From an uncultured Pseudomonadales bacterium (GTDB lineage Bacteria > Pseudomonadota > Gammaproteobacteria > Pseudomonadales > Azotimanducaceae), in assembly GCA_958296165.1 (NCBI GenBank), contig OY282447.1:2232001-2296000 (forward strand): a stretch of 64,000 nt of DNA. The letters are read 5' to 3'. The notes under the pieces were generated by a model. That model ran no database searches. It was not told the origin of the DNA and saw only the letters and a program-made list of their open reading frames with translations. Shown in pieces: positions 53,530-63,610 of the stretch. How positions within the stretch are numbered: position 1 is the stretch's first letter; every line of letters begins with the position of its first letter. The translations under genes were made by a program, and so were the position numbers.

Positions 53530-55274
53530 CCCTATTGTTGCATTAGATTCTCAATCTATCCCCTTGGGATTGAGCGGCACGGCGAGTCGTAGTCGGTTCT
53601 CCCGACGAAACGAAGCGGGAGAAGAGTAGGCGCGCACCAAGGGAAGGCGCGACGAAGGCGTTTCGGCGAGGACGATTCGGATCCTCCCCGATTGGATCCA
53701 ATGCGGATTTTCGGCGTTGCCGCTCAAACGCACCGGCGGTTGGCCTGAGCGGCGCCGCTCCGACGACGCCTTTCGGCCCTTTCGAAAACCGATGCCGAAT
53801 CGTTCTGCGGATCTCGGAAGCGGCGGCCTCCCTTGGTACGATGGAGGTGCTCAAACAAACATCGAAGGAGGCCGCCGAAGTGAAGATTAGCAGGAACGCC
53901 GTGCGCGGAAAAGCGAACCGGGCGCTGGAAATCCGATTCGAGGCGCAGCGCCTCACGTCGCACGCCGGGCTGGTCGTCTTCCAGCGGCTGTTCGCCCGGC
54001 TGGGGCTGAAGGAGCGCCTGCGGCCGTGCTTCCGGCACCTGCCCGAGCGCGCCTACCCGCCGCACGCCGTCGTCCTGCTGCTGGTGGTTCACCTGCTGCT
54101 CGGCTGCCGCAGCCTGCGCGACATGGCGCGCTACCGCAACGACGAGGCGGTGCGGCGCGCGGTGGGGCTGCGGCGGCTGCCGGACGTGTCGACGGTCTCG
54201 CGCGCGCTCGCCGGCATGGACGGGCGCTGCGTCGACAAGATGCGGGCGGCGAACCGGGAACTGGTGGTCGAGCGGCTGCGGGCGCTGCGCCCGGGGCGCG
54301 CGACGGTCGACTTCGACGGCTCGGTGCTGGGCACGAAGCGGCAGGCGGAAGGCACGGCGGCGGGCTACAACCCGCAGCGCAAGGGCCAGCGCAGCTACTG
54401 GCCGCTGTTCGCCACCGTGGCGCAGACCAGCCAGGCGCTGGACGTGCTGCACCGCCCCGGCAACGTGGCCGATTCCACGGGAGCCCGGGAGTTCATGGAC
54501 GAAACGCTGGCCCGCCTGCGCGACGCGCTGCCCGGAACGCGGCTGGAGGCCCGCGCCGACGGCGCCTTCTTCGGCGAGGACGTCCTCGGCCTGTTCGAGC
54601 GGCGCCGCGTCGACTACTCCGTGTCCGTGCCCTTCGAGCGCTTCCCGGCGCTCAAGCAGCTGATCGAGAGCCAGACCCGATGGCGCAAGGCCGGCCGGGA
54701 CGCCGAGTGCTTCGAGCCGGACTGGAAGCCGAACAGCTGGGCCAGCCAGCGCCGCATCGTCGTGATCCGCCGGCGCGTGCCGATCCGCCGCCCGGGGCCC
54801 CTGCAGCTCGACCTGTTCGAACCCCGCGCCCACGGCTTCGAGTTCAAGGCCGTCGTCACCAACAAGCGCCAGAGCGCCCGGCGCGTCGCCCTGTTCCACG
54901 ACGGCCGCGGCGCCCAGGAGGCCCTGTTCGCCGAACTCAAGTCGCAGTGCGGACTGTCCCGCGTCCCCGCCCGCCGCGAACCCGCCAACCGCCTGTTCGC
55001 GCTCGCCGCCATGCTCGCCCACAACCTCGCCAGAGAACTCCAGATGGCCGCCCGCGCGCCGCAACGCCGCGCCAGCGCCAAGCGCTCGCCGCTTTGGAAC
55101 TTCGAGCAGCTGCGCACGATGCGAAACGACTTCCTGCTGCGCGCCGGACGCTTCCTGTACCCGCAGCGAAAACCCGTCCTTTCCATCATGTGCGACCCCA
55201 GGACCGAGGCCACGATGAACGACTACCTCGCCGCTTTCGCCCTATAGATCGGCGTACTTAATGCAACATTAGGG
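53530..55274 (+). mobile_element. IS1380-family insertion sequence, complete
   Basis: The 1,745-bp element begins CCCTATTGTTGCATTA and ends, on the other strand, CCCTAATGTTGCATTA, giving imperfect terminal inverted repeats of about 16 bp. It is flanked by a 4-bp target duplication (TCAA at 53526-53529 and 55275-55278; TTGA on the gene strand). Both features match the IS1380 family. It splits the giant helicase gene and must be a recent insertion, because ends, duplication and transposase are all intact. Confidence 0.9.
53880..55247 (+). CDS. IS1380-family transposase
   Basis: GTG 53880 lies 8 nt after AAGGAGG, giving 455 residues; a longer frame from 53841 has no ribosome-binding site. The DDE domain includes RATVDFDGSVLGTKRQAEGT (first Asp), AAGYNPQRKGQRSYWPLFAT, LDVLHRPGNVADSTGAREFM and LEARADGAFFGEDVLGLFER (second Asp). 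NKRQSARRVALFHDGRGAQE with the following E-A-L-F-A-E-L-K-S-Q-C-G-L is the terminal Glu region. All are typical of IS1380 transposases, and the frame is intact. Confidence 0.93.
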   Translation: MKISRNAVRGKANRALEIRFEAQRLTSHAGLVVFQRLFARLGLKERLRPCFRHLPERAYPPHAVVLLLVVHLLLGCRSLRDMARYRNDEAVRRAVGLRRLPDVSTVSRALAGMDGRCVDKMRAANRELVVERLRALRPGRATVDFDGSVLGTKRQAEGTAAGYNPQRKGQRSYWPLFATVAQTSQALDVLHRPGNVADSTGAREFMDETLARLRDALPGTRLEARADGAFFGEDVLGLFERRRVDYSVSVPFERFPALKQLIESQTRWRKAGRDAECFEPDWKPNSWASQRRIVVIRRRVPIRRPGPLQLDLFEPRAHGFEFKAVVTNKRQSARRVALFHDGRGAQEALFAELKSQCGLSRVPARREPANRLFALAAMLAHNLARELQMAARAPQRRASAKRSPLWNFEQLRTMRNDFLLRAGRFLYPQRKPVLSIMCDPRTEATMNDYLAAFAL

Positions 55275-58200
55275 TCAAGTGGATGGACATGGCCGGGCGA
55301 AAAATAGTGAGACCTTTGTTGAGGCGGATGATCTGCTGCTCGTGCAGCCAGAGCAGCGCCCGATCGACTAGCCTATCCGGCTTCTTGAATCGGTTCTTGA
55401 GATCCATATCGGACTTCACTTCGTGCAGCAGTTTGCCGAGTGTGGTCTCGGCGAGAAGATCCAAGCCTTGGCTTCCCGGCGCCAAGCAATCGAGCAGATG
55501 CGCCAACAGCCGCTGTGCTGCGTCTCGGCGCAAGTTGGCGGTCTTGGCAAGTGCCGGCCAATCTCGATTCAATGTCACGCGCAGGTTTTCGTTGTCCAGC
55601 GAGCGCAGTCCGATACTGCCCGCGGCACCGTCGTCTCCGTACCCGTCGCGTTCGATGCTGCGCAGAAGGCTGCGCACCCTTTCGGGCAGTGCCTCATGGC
55701 CCTCGTCCTTCAGCCGCTGCGTGGCGACGCGCAGATGCAGCACCTGCGAGTCGCCCTTGGCCATGTCCGGCGCGACCTCTCGAAGGCTGTCGATCAACGC
55801 CCTCTCCAGCCGCGCCGTTTCTTGGAGACGTCCGCGCGAGTGGCGCCGCACGCCGTGGTGGACGTAGGCCGTCAGCACGGTGTCGTTGCTGGCGATGCCG
55901 AAGTCCTCCAAGTCGTACAGCGCCTTGCGCACGCCTTCGGGCTTCAAGCCGCACACGCCCATCAGTTCGTCGGTGGAAACCCCCTCATCGGCGTCTGCTT
56001 CGATGAGCGCGCGCACGATGTCCAACAACTGCTGTCGATAGGGTCCCTGCACCGTCGCCAGCTTGGCGCCGGCCTGTTCAATCGATTGAACGCGCAGCGA
56101 CGACGGGAATATCTGTGTGCGATTCTCCTCGCGCGTCAGCAGCTCGGCGTCCTCCAGCCAGGAGATGGCAGTTCGCACTCTGCTGTCGTCGGTAGCGGAG
56201 TCGCGCTCGAACGCCGTGTCGTCTTCGTTGCGGAGTACCTCGCCGGCCGTGGCGATGACTTCGCCGTTCATTCGTTTGCGCCGATCTAGGTTGCGCAGCG
56301 CCCGCAATGCCGCTTGGATTTCCCGTGGCGCGAGACGGGAACGAGACGACAGGCTGAACTGTCTCTCCAGATCGTCTGTAGAGTAGAGAAGCGCGCAACG
56401 CGCCGCTCTTTGATCGCGGCCGGCCCGACCGGCTTCCTGCAGGTAGTTCTCCAACGAGCCTGGGAGGTCGGCGTGTATCACCAACCGCGCATCCGGCTTG
56501 TCGATGCCCATGCCGAAGGCGTTGGTGGCCACGATCACGGGCAAGCGGCCGTTGATGAACCGATCTTGCGCATCCTTCTTGAGTTCGGGCGACAGTCCGG
56601 CGTGGAAGTGAGCCGCGTTGATGTCGTTGCGACGCAGAAACTCGGCCACTTCCTCGGTGCGGCGCCGCGTAGCGCAGTAGACGATAGCGCCGCCGGGCGT
56701 CGCGCTGGAACCGGTGGGTCCGCCGGGAGAGTTCGACGTCAACAGACCGTGAATGTGACCGAACTTCTCGGCTGCGGTTGTGTGTACGACGACGAAGTCC
56801 AGGTTGTCGCGTTCGCTGCCGCCATCGAAGAGCTCCAGATCAACGCTGAGCTCTTCCCGGAAGTGCTGGACGATGTCGTCCTTGACATCGGGTTTCGCCG
56901 TGGCCGTCAGACACAGGATGGCCGCAAGCGGTTCGCGCTCGCGAATGAAACGGGCAACGTAGCGGTAGTCTGGGCGAAAGTCGTGCCCCACTTGGAAAGG
57001 CAGTGCGCTTCGTCCAGCACCCAGATGCCGACCTCGCGTTGTTCAATGGTCTGCCTAACGGCGCGGCTGCGTAGCTGCTCAGGCGCGACAATCAGCATGC
57101 TGGCGTCGCCGAGCCGTACCCGATCAAGCGCATCGGCGCGTTCCGGCATGGACAGCAAGCCGTTCACGGTGACGCAGGAGGCGATGCCGCGCTTTGCCAA
57201 TCCCGCGACCTGATCCGCCATCAGCGCCACCAGAGGCGAAATCACCACCGTAAGAGCCCCGGTCTTGTCGTAGCGGGAGAGCGCGGGAAGCTGATGGCAC
57301 AGCGATTTGCCGACGCCAGTTGGAAGAATGCCGAGAAGATGACGGCCACCGAGCGCCGCCTCGACGATCGCTTGCTGCATCGATCTGCCGTCGTTGCACT
57401 GCGGTTTTGTTCGGAACTCCGCGTAGCCGAACCATCGCTTGAGTTCGCTTTTGGCGTTGTGCCGCTCTTGGCACCACGAGCAACCTGCGTTTTCGCAGGG
57501 CGTATCCCGTAAACGCCGCACCAAGGCACCAGCGTCGGCGAATTGGTGGCGTACCCACGGCGGCATGACAGAGTTGCCGCCGGCGACCGAAAGCCACGCC
57601 AACGCGAACGCGAGCGGCCAGCCGTGGCGCGCCAGCGCGCCAAGAACTTCTCGGCCGGCGACGAGACAGACTGACTTCGACAGTTGGCGGGCGATGGCCA
57701 GCCGCGCTTCGGGCAGGGTGGGGCGTGGCGCGTTGCGCAAACGGGCGAAGTAGGCGTCGAACGCGGCGCCGCTGGAATCAGAGGTGGTGAGCCAATGCCA
57801 CGCGGTCAGCAGGTCCGGTTGCGCGCCCGCCAGTGCTTCGATTTGCTGGCCAGCCACATCCAACGTCAATCTGGCATCGAGCTCGGGATCGTTCACGCGG
57901 CCACGCGTGAGCTGCCCGTCTTGGTAGTGCTTCACCAAATGGTGATAGGGGTGGCGCGGGAAGGCCAGCGGGCTCAGGCAGAGCGTGTCCAGCACCGGCA
58001 GGCGCAGCAGACGCAGGTTCGCGTTAGCTGCCTGCAGGTGGGGGATGTCGAACCGAATCAGGTTGTGGCCTAGCAGGACTTCCGAGCCGTCGGCAAAGTC
58101 GTCGAGTTGCCTCAACGCCGTTGCTAGGTCGCCGCCGCGCCATTTAAAGCTCTCCGTGCCCCGTATGGCAGCGAGGGCGTAAATGCGGTCGCGCCTGCCG

Positions 58201-58280
58201 ACTTCGATGTCCAATGCCAGACAGTTGCGCGGCAAGACGTTGGCGCCGCTGGCAATCTCGCGACGGTTATCGTCAGCCAT
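55275..58280 (-). pseudogene. Giant exonuclease-RecQ-UvrD helicase, 5' (exonuclease and RecQ) part, frameshifted
   Basis: ATG 58280 begins an N-terminal DEDD-type 3'-5' exonuclease domain (LALDIEVGRRDRIYALAAIR with D-x-E, then LLGHNLIRFDIPHL). From about residue 310 the RecQ DEAD/DEAH motor follows, with GILPTGVGKSLCHQLPALSR as Walker A and GIWVLDEAHCLSKWG as the DEAH box. One base is gained or lost near 56990, after SKWG. HDFRPDYRYVARF continues in another frame with the helicase C domain (VATNAFGMGIDKPDARLVIH and LQEAGRAGRD). The coding sequence then runs to the IS1380 insertion at RPAMSIHL. Without the IS and shifts the whole gene would encode about 1,700 residues. It is probably a DNA-repair or recombination enzyme, now inactivated. 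Confidence 0.8.
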
Positions 58281-58340
58281 CGTACTCGTTCAGTACATGT
58301 GGCACTGGGCTCGGCAGCCTCCCGATCTACAGGGTTTCGT

Positions 58341-58392
58341 TCAGCGCACAAAGTACTCGTTCGGGGTGAGGTAGTCGAGGGCCGAGAGCGGG
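58341..58392 (-). pseudogene. IS3-family OrfB C-terminal scrap
   Basis: The last codons read PLSALDYLTPNEYFVR and then stop, the usual end of IS3-family integrases ([RP]-H-S-A-L-x-Y-L-T-P). Nothing further upstream in the frame matches. Confidence 0.5.
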
Positions 58393-58513
58393 GTTAGTAT
58401 GAGTTACGCGGTGGTCGGATGCTGACTGTTATGTTAGGCGCGCGTGCCATCCAGCCGAGGGAAACCGTGGAGGTCCAGTTGACTATCGGAAAGAGGCGAA
58501 CCGAGTAGGCCCC

Positions 58514-59779
58514 ATGATGGCAAAGATTGAGGGGTTTCGGGTAAAGAACTACGGGGTGTTGAAGGATGTGACGCTCGGCAAGCTGTGGGACACCCCGCAT
58601 GCGGACGGGCTTACGCCTCTCACCGCCGTGATCGGCAAGAACGGTGTGGGTAAGAGTTCGTTGCTAGACGCCTTCGGTTTTTTGGCGGATTCCCTCAAGT
58701 CAGGTGTGGAGGAGGCGTGCGATATGCGCGCCCGTGGCGGGTTCGAGCGCATTCGTTCGCAAGGCGCGGACGGTCCGATTGAGTTCGTCGTGTACTACCG
58801 CCAAGCGCCGAACCAACGGCCAATCACTTACGAGTTGGCGATCGCGACGGATAGGGAACACCGCCCCTACGTTGTAAGCGAAAGACTGAGACAGCGGCGC
58901 AAAGGGCAGAAGCGCGGCCGACCGTTCTCCTTTCTGCGGCTGAACGAGGGTGAGGGTGATGTTTGGGCCGGGCAGTTGCCGGGAGTGGACGAAAAGGACA
59001 CGGTCGGCGATCCCATGCAGCGAATAAGACGCGAGGGAGAGGGATCCGAAACCGATCATGTCGAGCTCAAGGACAAGCGTCGCCTTGGCATAGCTACGCT
59101 GGGCACCCTCGCCGACCATCCGCGCATTGCTTCTTTCCGGGAGTTTATTCAAGGGTGGTATCTCAGCTACTTTACGCCAGACGCAGCGCGCGGATTGCCC
59201 TTGGTGGGGCCGCAGAGGCACTTGAGCGAGCGTGGCGACAACCTCGGCAACGTCGTGCAGTTCATGCAACGAGACCACCCGGCGGCATTCAAGCGCGTTC
59301 TGCAAGACATCGCGAAGAAGATTCCCGGCATAGAACGAATCGAAACCACGGTGAGCCCTGATGGCCGGCTGCTTCTCCGCTTTAATGATCGCGGATTTGA
59401 AGATCCGTTCTTCGCTGGGCAAATGTCAGACGGCACGCTGAAGATATTCGCCTATCTGCTGCTGTTGAACGACCCGCAGCCGGCGCCGTTCATCTGTATC
59501 GAGGAACCCGAAAACGGCGTGTACCACAAGCTGCTCGAGACGCTTGTTGCGGAGCTGCGCGAGCTCGGCCATGGACGCAACGCGCCGCAGATATTCGTAA
59601 CCACGCATCAGCCGTACTTCGTTGACGCCTTGGCGCCTAACGAGACTTGGATCATGGAGAAGCAGGAGGACGGTTTCGCGAAGGTCATACGGGCGAGCGA
59701 CGTTGACACCGTTGTCGCATTGACCGACGAAGGGCTACCGTTGGGCGGGCTCTGGTACAGCGACTATCTGGATCGGTAG
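58514..59779 (+). CDS. AAA-family ATPase (AAA15/21, OLD-like) of a two-gene module
   Basis: The 421-residue protein starts MMAKIEGFRVKNYGVLKDVT, the ABC/SMC-like first strand, with Walker A in TAVIGKNGVGKSSLLDAFGF. The signature-like segment is FFAGQMSDGTLKIFAYLLLL. Walker B is PFICIEEPENGVYHKLLETL, and the switch His is in QIFVTTHQPYFVDALAP. These are the hallmarks of overcoming-lysogenisation-defect-like and AAA15/21 ATPases used in anti-phage and genome-stability modules. It stops 2 bp before the DUF4276 gene, so the two form one operon. Confidence 0.85.
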   Translation: MMAKIEGFRVKNYGVLKDVTLGKLWDTPHADGLTPLTAVIGKNGVGKSSLLDAFGFLADSLKSGVEEACDMRARGGFERIRSQGADGPIEFVVYYRQAPNQRPITYELAIATDREHRPYVVSERLRQRRKGQKRGRPFSFLRLNEGEGDVWAGQLPGVDEKDTVGDPMQRIRREGEGSETDHVELKDKRRLGIATLGTLADHPRIASFREFIQGWYLSYFTPDAARGLPLVGPQRHLSERGDNLGNVVQFMQRDHPAAFKRVLQDIAKKIPGIERIETTVSPDGRLLLRFNDRGFEDPFFAGQMSDGTLKIFAYLLLLNDPQPAPFICIEEPENGVYHKLLETLVAELRELGHGRNAPQIFVTTHQPYFVDALAPNETWIMEKQEDGFAKVIRASDVDTVVALTDEGLPLGGLWYSDYLDR

Positions 59780-59781
59780 AC

Positions 59782-60439
59782 ATGCACTTCGAAGTGCTGG
59801 TGGAGGATAGGTCCGCCAGCATCGCCGTAGGTCACCTGCTTGAGAAGATGCTCGGGCCGAACAACGCCGACCACTCTTGGCGCGTGATCTCCTACAGGGG
59901 CCTTGGTCGTATTCCGAAGAGTCTCGCCGGCAGCACGAATGCGGACAAGAGAATCCTTCTGGACCGCCTCCCAAGGCTGCTCCGCGGCTATGGCCGAAGT
60001 CTCGATCCGTCGCTGTGCTGCGTTGTCGTGGTGGTGGACGCGGACAGCAACGACTGTGTGGAATTCAAGCAAGAACTGCTGGATGTCCTCTCACAATGCC
60101 AGCCGCGACCAAGGACAATGTTTCGGATCGCCATCGAGGAGAGCGAGGCTTTGGTTGCTCGGCGACAGGCGTGCGGTGTTGGCCGCGTATCCGAAGGCTC
60201 GACGAGCCGTTCTGGATGCTTATGTGCAGGATAGCGTCTGTGGTACATGGGAAGTGCTCGGTGCTGCGGTATCGTCCAAGCGAGAGAGAAGTGATCTGCT
60301 CAGCTGGCCCCAGTCCGGGATCGCCAAGTGCCGCTGGGCGGAAACCATCGCGCCGCACATGGATGTGGATGAGAATGCGTCGCCGAGTTTTCGTGCGTTT
60401 CGTGACGGCATCCGAGCGCTGGCGAATGACTCAACCTGA
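59782..60439 (+). pseudogene. DUF4276 (TOPRIM-like) partner of the AAA ATPase, single-base frameshift
   Basis: The N-terminal frame begins MHFEVLVEDRSASIAVGHLL, with the conserved early E-D, followed by CCVVVVVDADSNDCVEFKQE (D-A-D metal-type motif) and RTMFRIAIEESEA. At GAGGCTTTGGTT near 60150 an extra T shifts the frame. Without it the protein continues WLLGDRRAVLAAYPKARRAV to SFRAFRDGIRALANDST, giving about 218 residues. This is the DUF4276 pattern with the catalytic E-S-E-A-W-L. The lesion is in a T run, so a sequencing error is quite possible. Confidence 0.7.
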
Positions 60440-60587
60440 TTGGGTTTGTGGCTCCTTTTCGAGTCGGTTGGTTCAGTCACGGAATACACCAGTTGGACGC
60501 GGATGCCGGCAAACGCCAACGGACTGTTGCGGATGAATAATCTAAGAAAATCAATTACTTGACGCACAGATGCGGATGCCTGCGGAC

Positions 60588-60731
60588 CTATGCGAACCAA
60601 CGATCGGCCGATACGTCCTCGGGCGTGGCGAGGTCCAGCTGGTCCGCCCAGCCCGGGATGACGAGCCGCAGCAGGTCCGCCAACACCGAGGCGAGCATGT
60701 AGATGTATTTGTGGGCGGCGTCGTGATCCAT
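60588..60731 (-). pseudogene. Rpn/YhgA-type nuclease N-terminal remnant 2
   Basis: The 47-codon frame MDHDAAHKYIYMLASVLADL with RLVIPGWADQLDLATPEDVS ends at a stop. It matches remnant 1 at 32251-32384 and the first residues of Rpn-family recombination-promoting nucleases. Unlike remnant 1 it has no frameshift, but the nuclease domain is absent. It may persist as a small peptide gene or be pure debris. Confidence 0.5.
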
Positions 60732-60914
60732 GGCGACGGACCATAGGCGCGCCGCAGCCCCCTGTATGTAGGACATCGGCCCGAACTCCAGAATGTCGTG
60801 CTCATCGCCCCGACGCCAGGGGCGTCAATGCCGCCATTCGCCGTGCGACATCGCCCTCTGTGAATGTGCGAGATCGCCGCAGCCTGTCCATGTTCCAATT
60901 GGCAATGGCTCTAC

Positions 60915-60948
60915 GAGCAATTGCTGGCCTACGATTTGCCTACACCCC
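60915..60948 (-). repeat. Dispersed ~35-bp repeat, copy C
   Basis: On the minus strand it reads GGGGTGTAGGCAAATCGTAG followed by GCCAGCAATTGCTC. It lies about 185 bp upstream of Rpn remnant 2. Confidence 0.55.
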
Positions 60949-61035
60949 GTGGCGGGCTTTTTGTTCCTCGATGGCAGTGCGGTACGATTCCGGCGGCAAT
61001 GGCAACAACGTTGAAATAGCCAACTCAAGCGCACT

Positions 61036-63600
61036 ATGGCGAATAGCACGGAACATGAGTTCGAGCGCAGCGAGCTCTCCGGCCTGCCGAGGGCGCTGCG
61101 CAACGACGTGCGTTTGCTGGGCAGCTTGCTCGGTCACGTGATCGCCGATCATCGCGGCGATGAGTTCGTGGCTCGCATCGAAGTCATCCGGGCGCTGGCA
61201 AAGAGCGCCAGACGCGGCACTGCCGCCGACTGGGCTCGGCTGAGCGAGCGTCTGGCGGCGCTGCCGGAGGCCGATCTCGCGGATTTCGCCCGTGCCTTCA
61301 ATCAATTCCTGAATCTGGCCAACATAGCGGATCAACGCCAAGCGGCGCGGGATGTCGTTTGGCCGCAGACCGTGACCGCCGAGCAGCTCGAGGGCGTGCG
61401 AGTGGAACTGGTGCTCACCGCCCACCCAACCGAAGTGCTGCGGCGCACGCTGATCCAGAAGTACAACGCCATCGCCGCCTTGCTGGAAGAGCACGAGCAG
61501 GCGGCAGAGGCAGATAGGCCCCGCGTTGACGCCGGCTTGCAGCGCTTGATCGCGGAAAGCTGGCACACCGACGAAATACGGCGCGAAAGGCCGGCGCCGC
61601 AGGACGAGGCGCGGTGGGGCTTCGCAGCGGTCGAGAGCTCGCTCTGGCAAGCCGTGCCGGCCGTCATGCGCGAACTGGACGATCGCCGCGGCGATGTGCT
61701 GCCGGGGCATGTGATGCCGTTCTCCTTCGCGTCTTGGATGGGCGGCGACCGCGACGGCAATCCGCGCGTTACCGCGGCAGTCACGCGGCAAGTGTTGCTG
61801 CTGGCGCGTTGGATGGCCGCCACCTTGTTTCTGAACGATGTGGAGGAACTCATCGCCGCGCTTTCCATGCACGCCGCAACGCCGGCGTTGCGGCAAGCCG
61901 CTGGCGATGCGCCGGAACCGTATCGGGCCGTATTGAAAGGGCTGCGCGAAGGGCTGGCGGCAACGCTGCGGTGGACTGAGGCGGGGGGCGCTCCGGGCGC
62001 AGACGCGATCCTGTTGGACGAGGATCTGCTTCGCCCCTTGCAGCTCTGCTACGAGTCGCTCGTGCAGTCCGGCTTGGCGCAAATCGCCAACGGGCCGCTG
62101 CTCGATACGCTTCGCCGCGCCCGCTGCTTCGGCGTGAGCCTGGTGCAACTCGACATTCGCCAGCACGCGGAGAGGCACACAGCAGTGCTGGACGAGCTGA
62201 CGCGCTATCTGGGCGACGAAGGCTATGCGTCCTGGCCGGAATCTCGCCGAGCTGCTTGGCTGCTAGAGGAACTTGGCGGGCGCCGGCCGCTGTTTCCGAA
62301 CGCCTGGCCGCACAGCGAAGAGAGCCGCGAAGTGCTCGAAACGTGTACCGCCATTGCCGAACGAGACGGCGCTGGCGTGGCGGCTTACGTGGTGTCGATG
62401 GCGTCGGCGCCGAGCGACGTCTTGATCGTCGCGCTGCTGCTGCGGGAGGCCGGCGTTTCCAAACGGCTGCCTGTAGTGCCCCTTTTCGAGACCTTGGACG
62501 ACCTCGAACAGGCGCCGCAGACCGTCGACGCTCTGCTCTCCATGCCTTGGTATCGCGCCTACGTGGGCAGTCGCCTGGTAGTGATGATCGGCTATTCCGA
62601 TTCCGCGAAGGACTGCGGCCAGCTCGCTGCCGCCTGGGCGCAATATCGCGCTCAGGAAGCGCTCGCAGAGGTGGCCGCCAAACACGGCGTCGAGCTGACG
62701 CTGTTTCACGGCCGAGGCGGCGCGGTGGGGCGCGGCGGCGGGCCGTCGGCGCAGGCCATCGCGTCGCAACCGCCCGGCACCGTTGCCGGTTCCATCCGCG
62801 TTACCGAACAAGGCGAGATGATTCGCTTCAAGTTGGGTACGCCAGCCATCGCCCAAGCGACGTTGAGCCACTACCTGACGGCCACTTTGGAGGCCACCGT
62901 GCGTCCGCCGCGACGGCCGAGCCGCGCCATGCGGGCGCGCATGCAGGCTCTCTCCGAAGCGTCCTTGACTGCCTATCGAGCGTGCGTGCGCGACGACGGC
63001 TTCGTCGACTTCTTTCAAGCGCTAACGCCGGAACGGGAGCTGGCGGCGCTCGCTTTGGGCAGCCGCCCGGCGCGCCGCACGCCGGCCCGCGATCTAGACA
63101 GCCTGCGTGCGATTCCCTGGGTATTCGCGTGGACGCAAGCGCGTCTGATGTTGCCGGCTTGGCTGGGCACGGAGTGCGCCATGGCGCAACTCGCCGAGCA
63201 CGGCCCGAGCAGCTACGGCGAACTGCGCCGGTGGCCGTTCTTCGCCATGCAGGCAGACATGCTGGCACTGGTAGTGGCGCAAGCGGACGCCACCTTGGTG
63301 CGCTACTACGCGCGCCGCCTGACAACGCCCGGCCAACAGCGGCGAGCGGAAGACCTGTTGGCGCGCTTGGCTGGCTTGGAGAGCAACATCCTAGCCCTCA
63401 CCGGCGCCGCGGAGCTGCTGGCTCACGCACGTTCGCTGCGCGACTCGATCAAGGTGCGCAACACCTATCTGGACCCCCTCCATCTGCTGCAAGCGGAACT
63501 GTTGGCGCGACGCCGCGGCGGCGGCAACTCGGAGGCTGTGAACCGTGCTTTGCAGGTGACTATGGCGGGGATTTCGAGCGGCTTGAGGAATACGGGATAG
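61036..63600 (+). CDS. ppc: Phosphoenolpyruvate carboxylase
   Basis: The 854-residue protein contains VELVLTAHPTEVLRRTLIQK with the catalytic His, ASWMGGDRDGNPRVTAAVTR, MIGYSDSAKDCGQLAAAWAQ and LTLFHGRGGAVGRGGGPSAQ. The C-terminus ends SSGLRNTG. All are signatures of PEPC, which carboxylates PEP to oxaloacetate to replenish the TCA cycle. The length is slightly below that of E. coli Ppc (883). It stands alone, and the preceding 300 bp hold only Rpn debris. Confidence 0.96.
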   Translation: MANSTEHEFERSELSGLPRALRNDVRLLGSLLGHVIADHRGDEFVARIEVIRALAKSARRGTAADWARLSERLAALPEADLADFARAFNQFLNLANIADQRQAARDVVWPQTVTAEQLEGVRVELVLTAHPTEVLRRTLIQKYNAIAALLEEHEQAAEADRPRVDAGLQRLIAESWHTDEIRRERPAPQDEARWGFAAVESSLWQAVPAVMRELDDRRGDVLPGHVMPFSFASWMGGDRDGNPRVTAAVTRQVLLLARWMAATLFLNDVEELIAALSMHAATPALRQAAGDAPEPYRAVLKGLREGLAATLRWTEAGGAPGADAILLDEDLLRPLQLCYESLVQSGLAQIANGPLLDTLRRARCFGVSLVQLDIRQHAERHTAVLDELTRYLGDEGYASWPESRRAAWLLEELGGRRPLFPNAWPHSEESREVLETCTAIAERDGAGVAAYVVSMASAPSDVLIVALLLREAGVSKRLPVVPLFETLDDLEQAPQTVDALLSMPWYRAYVGSRLVVMIGYSDSAKDCGQLAAAWAQYRAQEALAEVAAKHGVELTLFHGRGGAVGRGGGPSAQAIASQPPGTVAGSIRVTEQGEMIRFKLGTPAIAQATLSHYLTATLEATVRPPRRPSRAMRARMQALSEASLTAYRACVRDDGFVDFFQALTPERELAALALGSRPARRTPARDLDSLRAIPWVFAWTQARLMLPAWLGTECAMAQLAEHGPSSYGELRRWPFFAMQADMLALVVAQADATLVRYYARRLTTPGQQRRAEDLLARLAGLESNILALTGAAELLAHARSLRDSIKVRNTYLDPLHLLQAELLARRRGGGNSEAVNRALQVTMAGISSGLRNTG

Positions 63601-63610
63601 CGGCGCTAGC

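Noticed and set aside
53724-55064. 446-codon minus-strand frame inside the IS1380 element
   Set aside because: It is the antisense shadow of the transposase; the plus-strand gene has a ribosome-binding site and all catalytic motifs.
60940-62178. 412-codon minus-strand frame opposite the 5' half of ppc
   Set aside because: It is antisense to a fully recognised gene and has no family resemblance.
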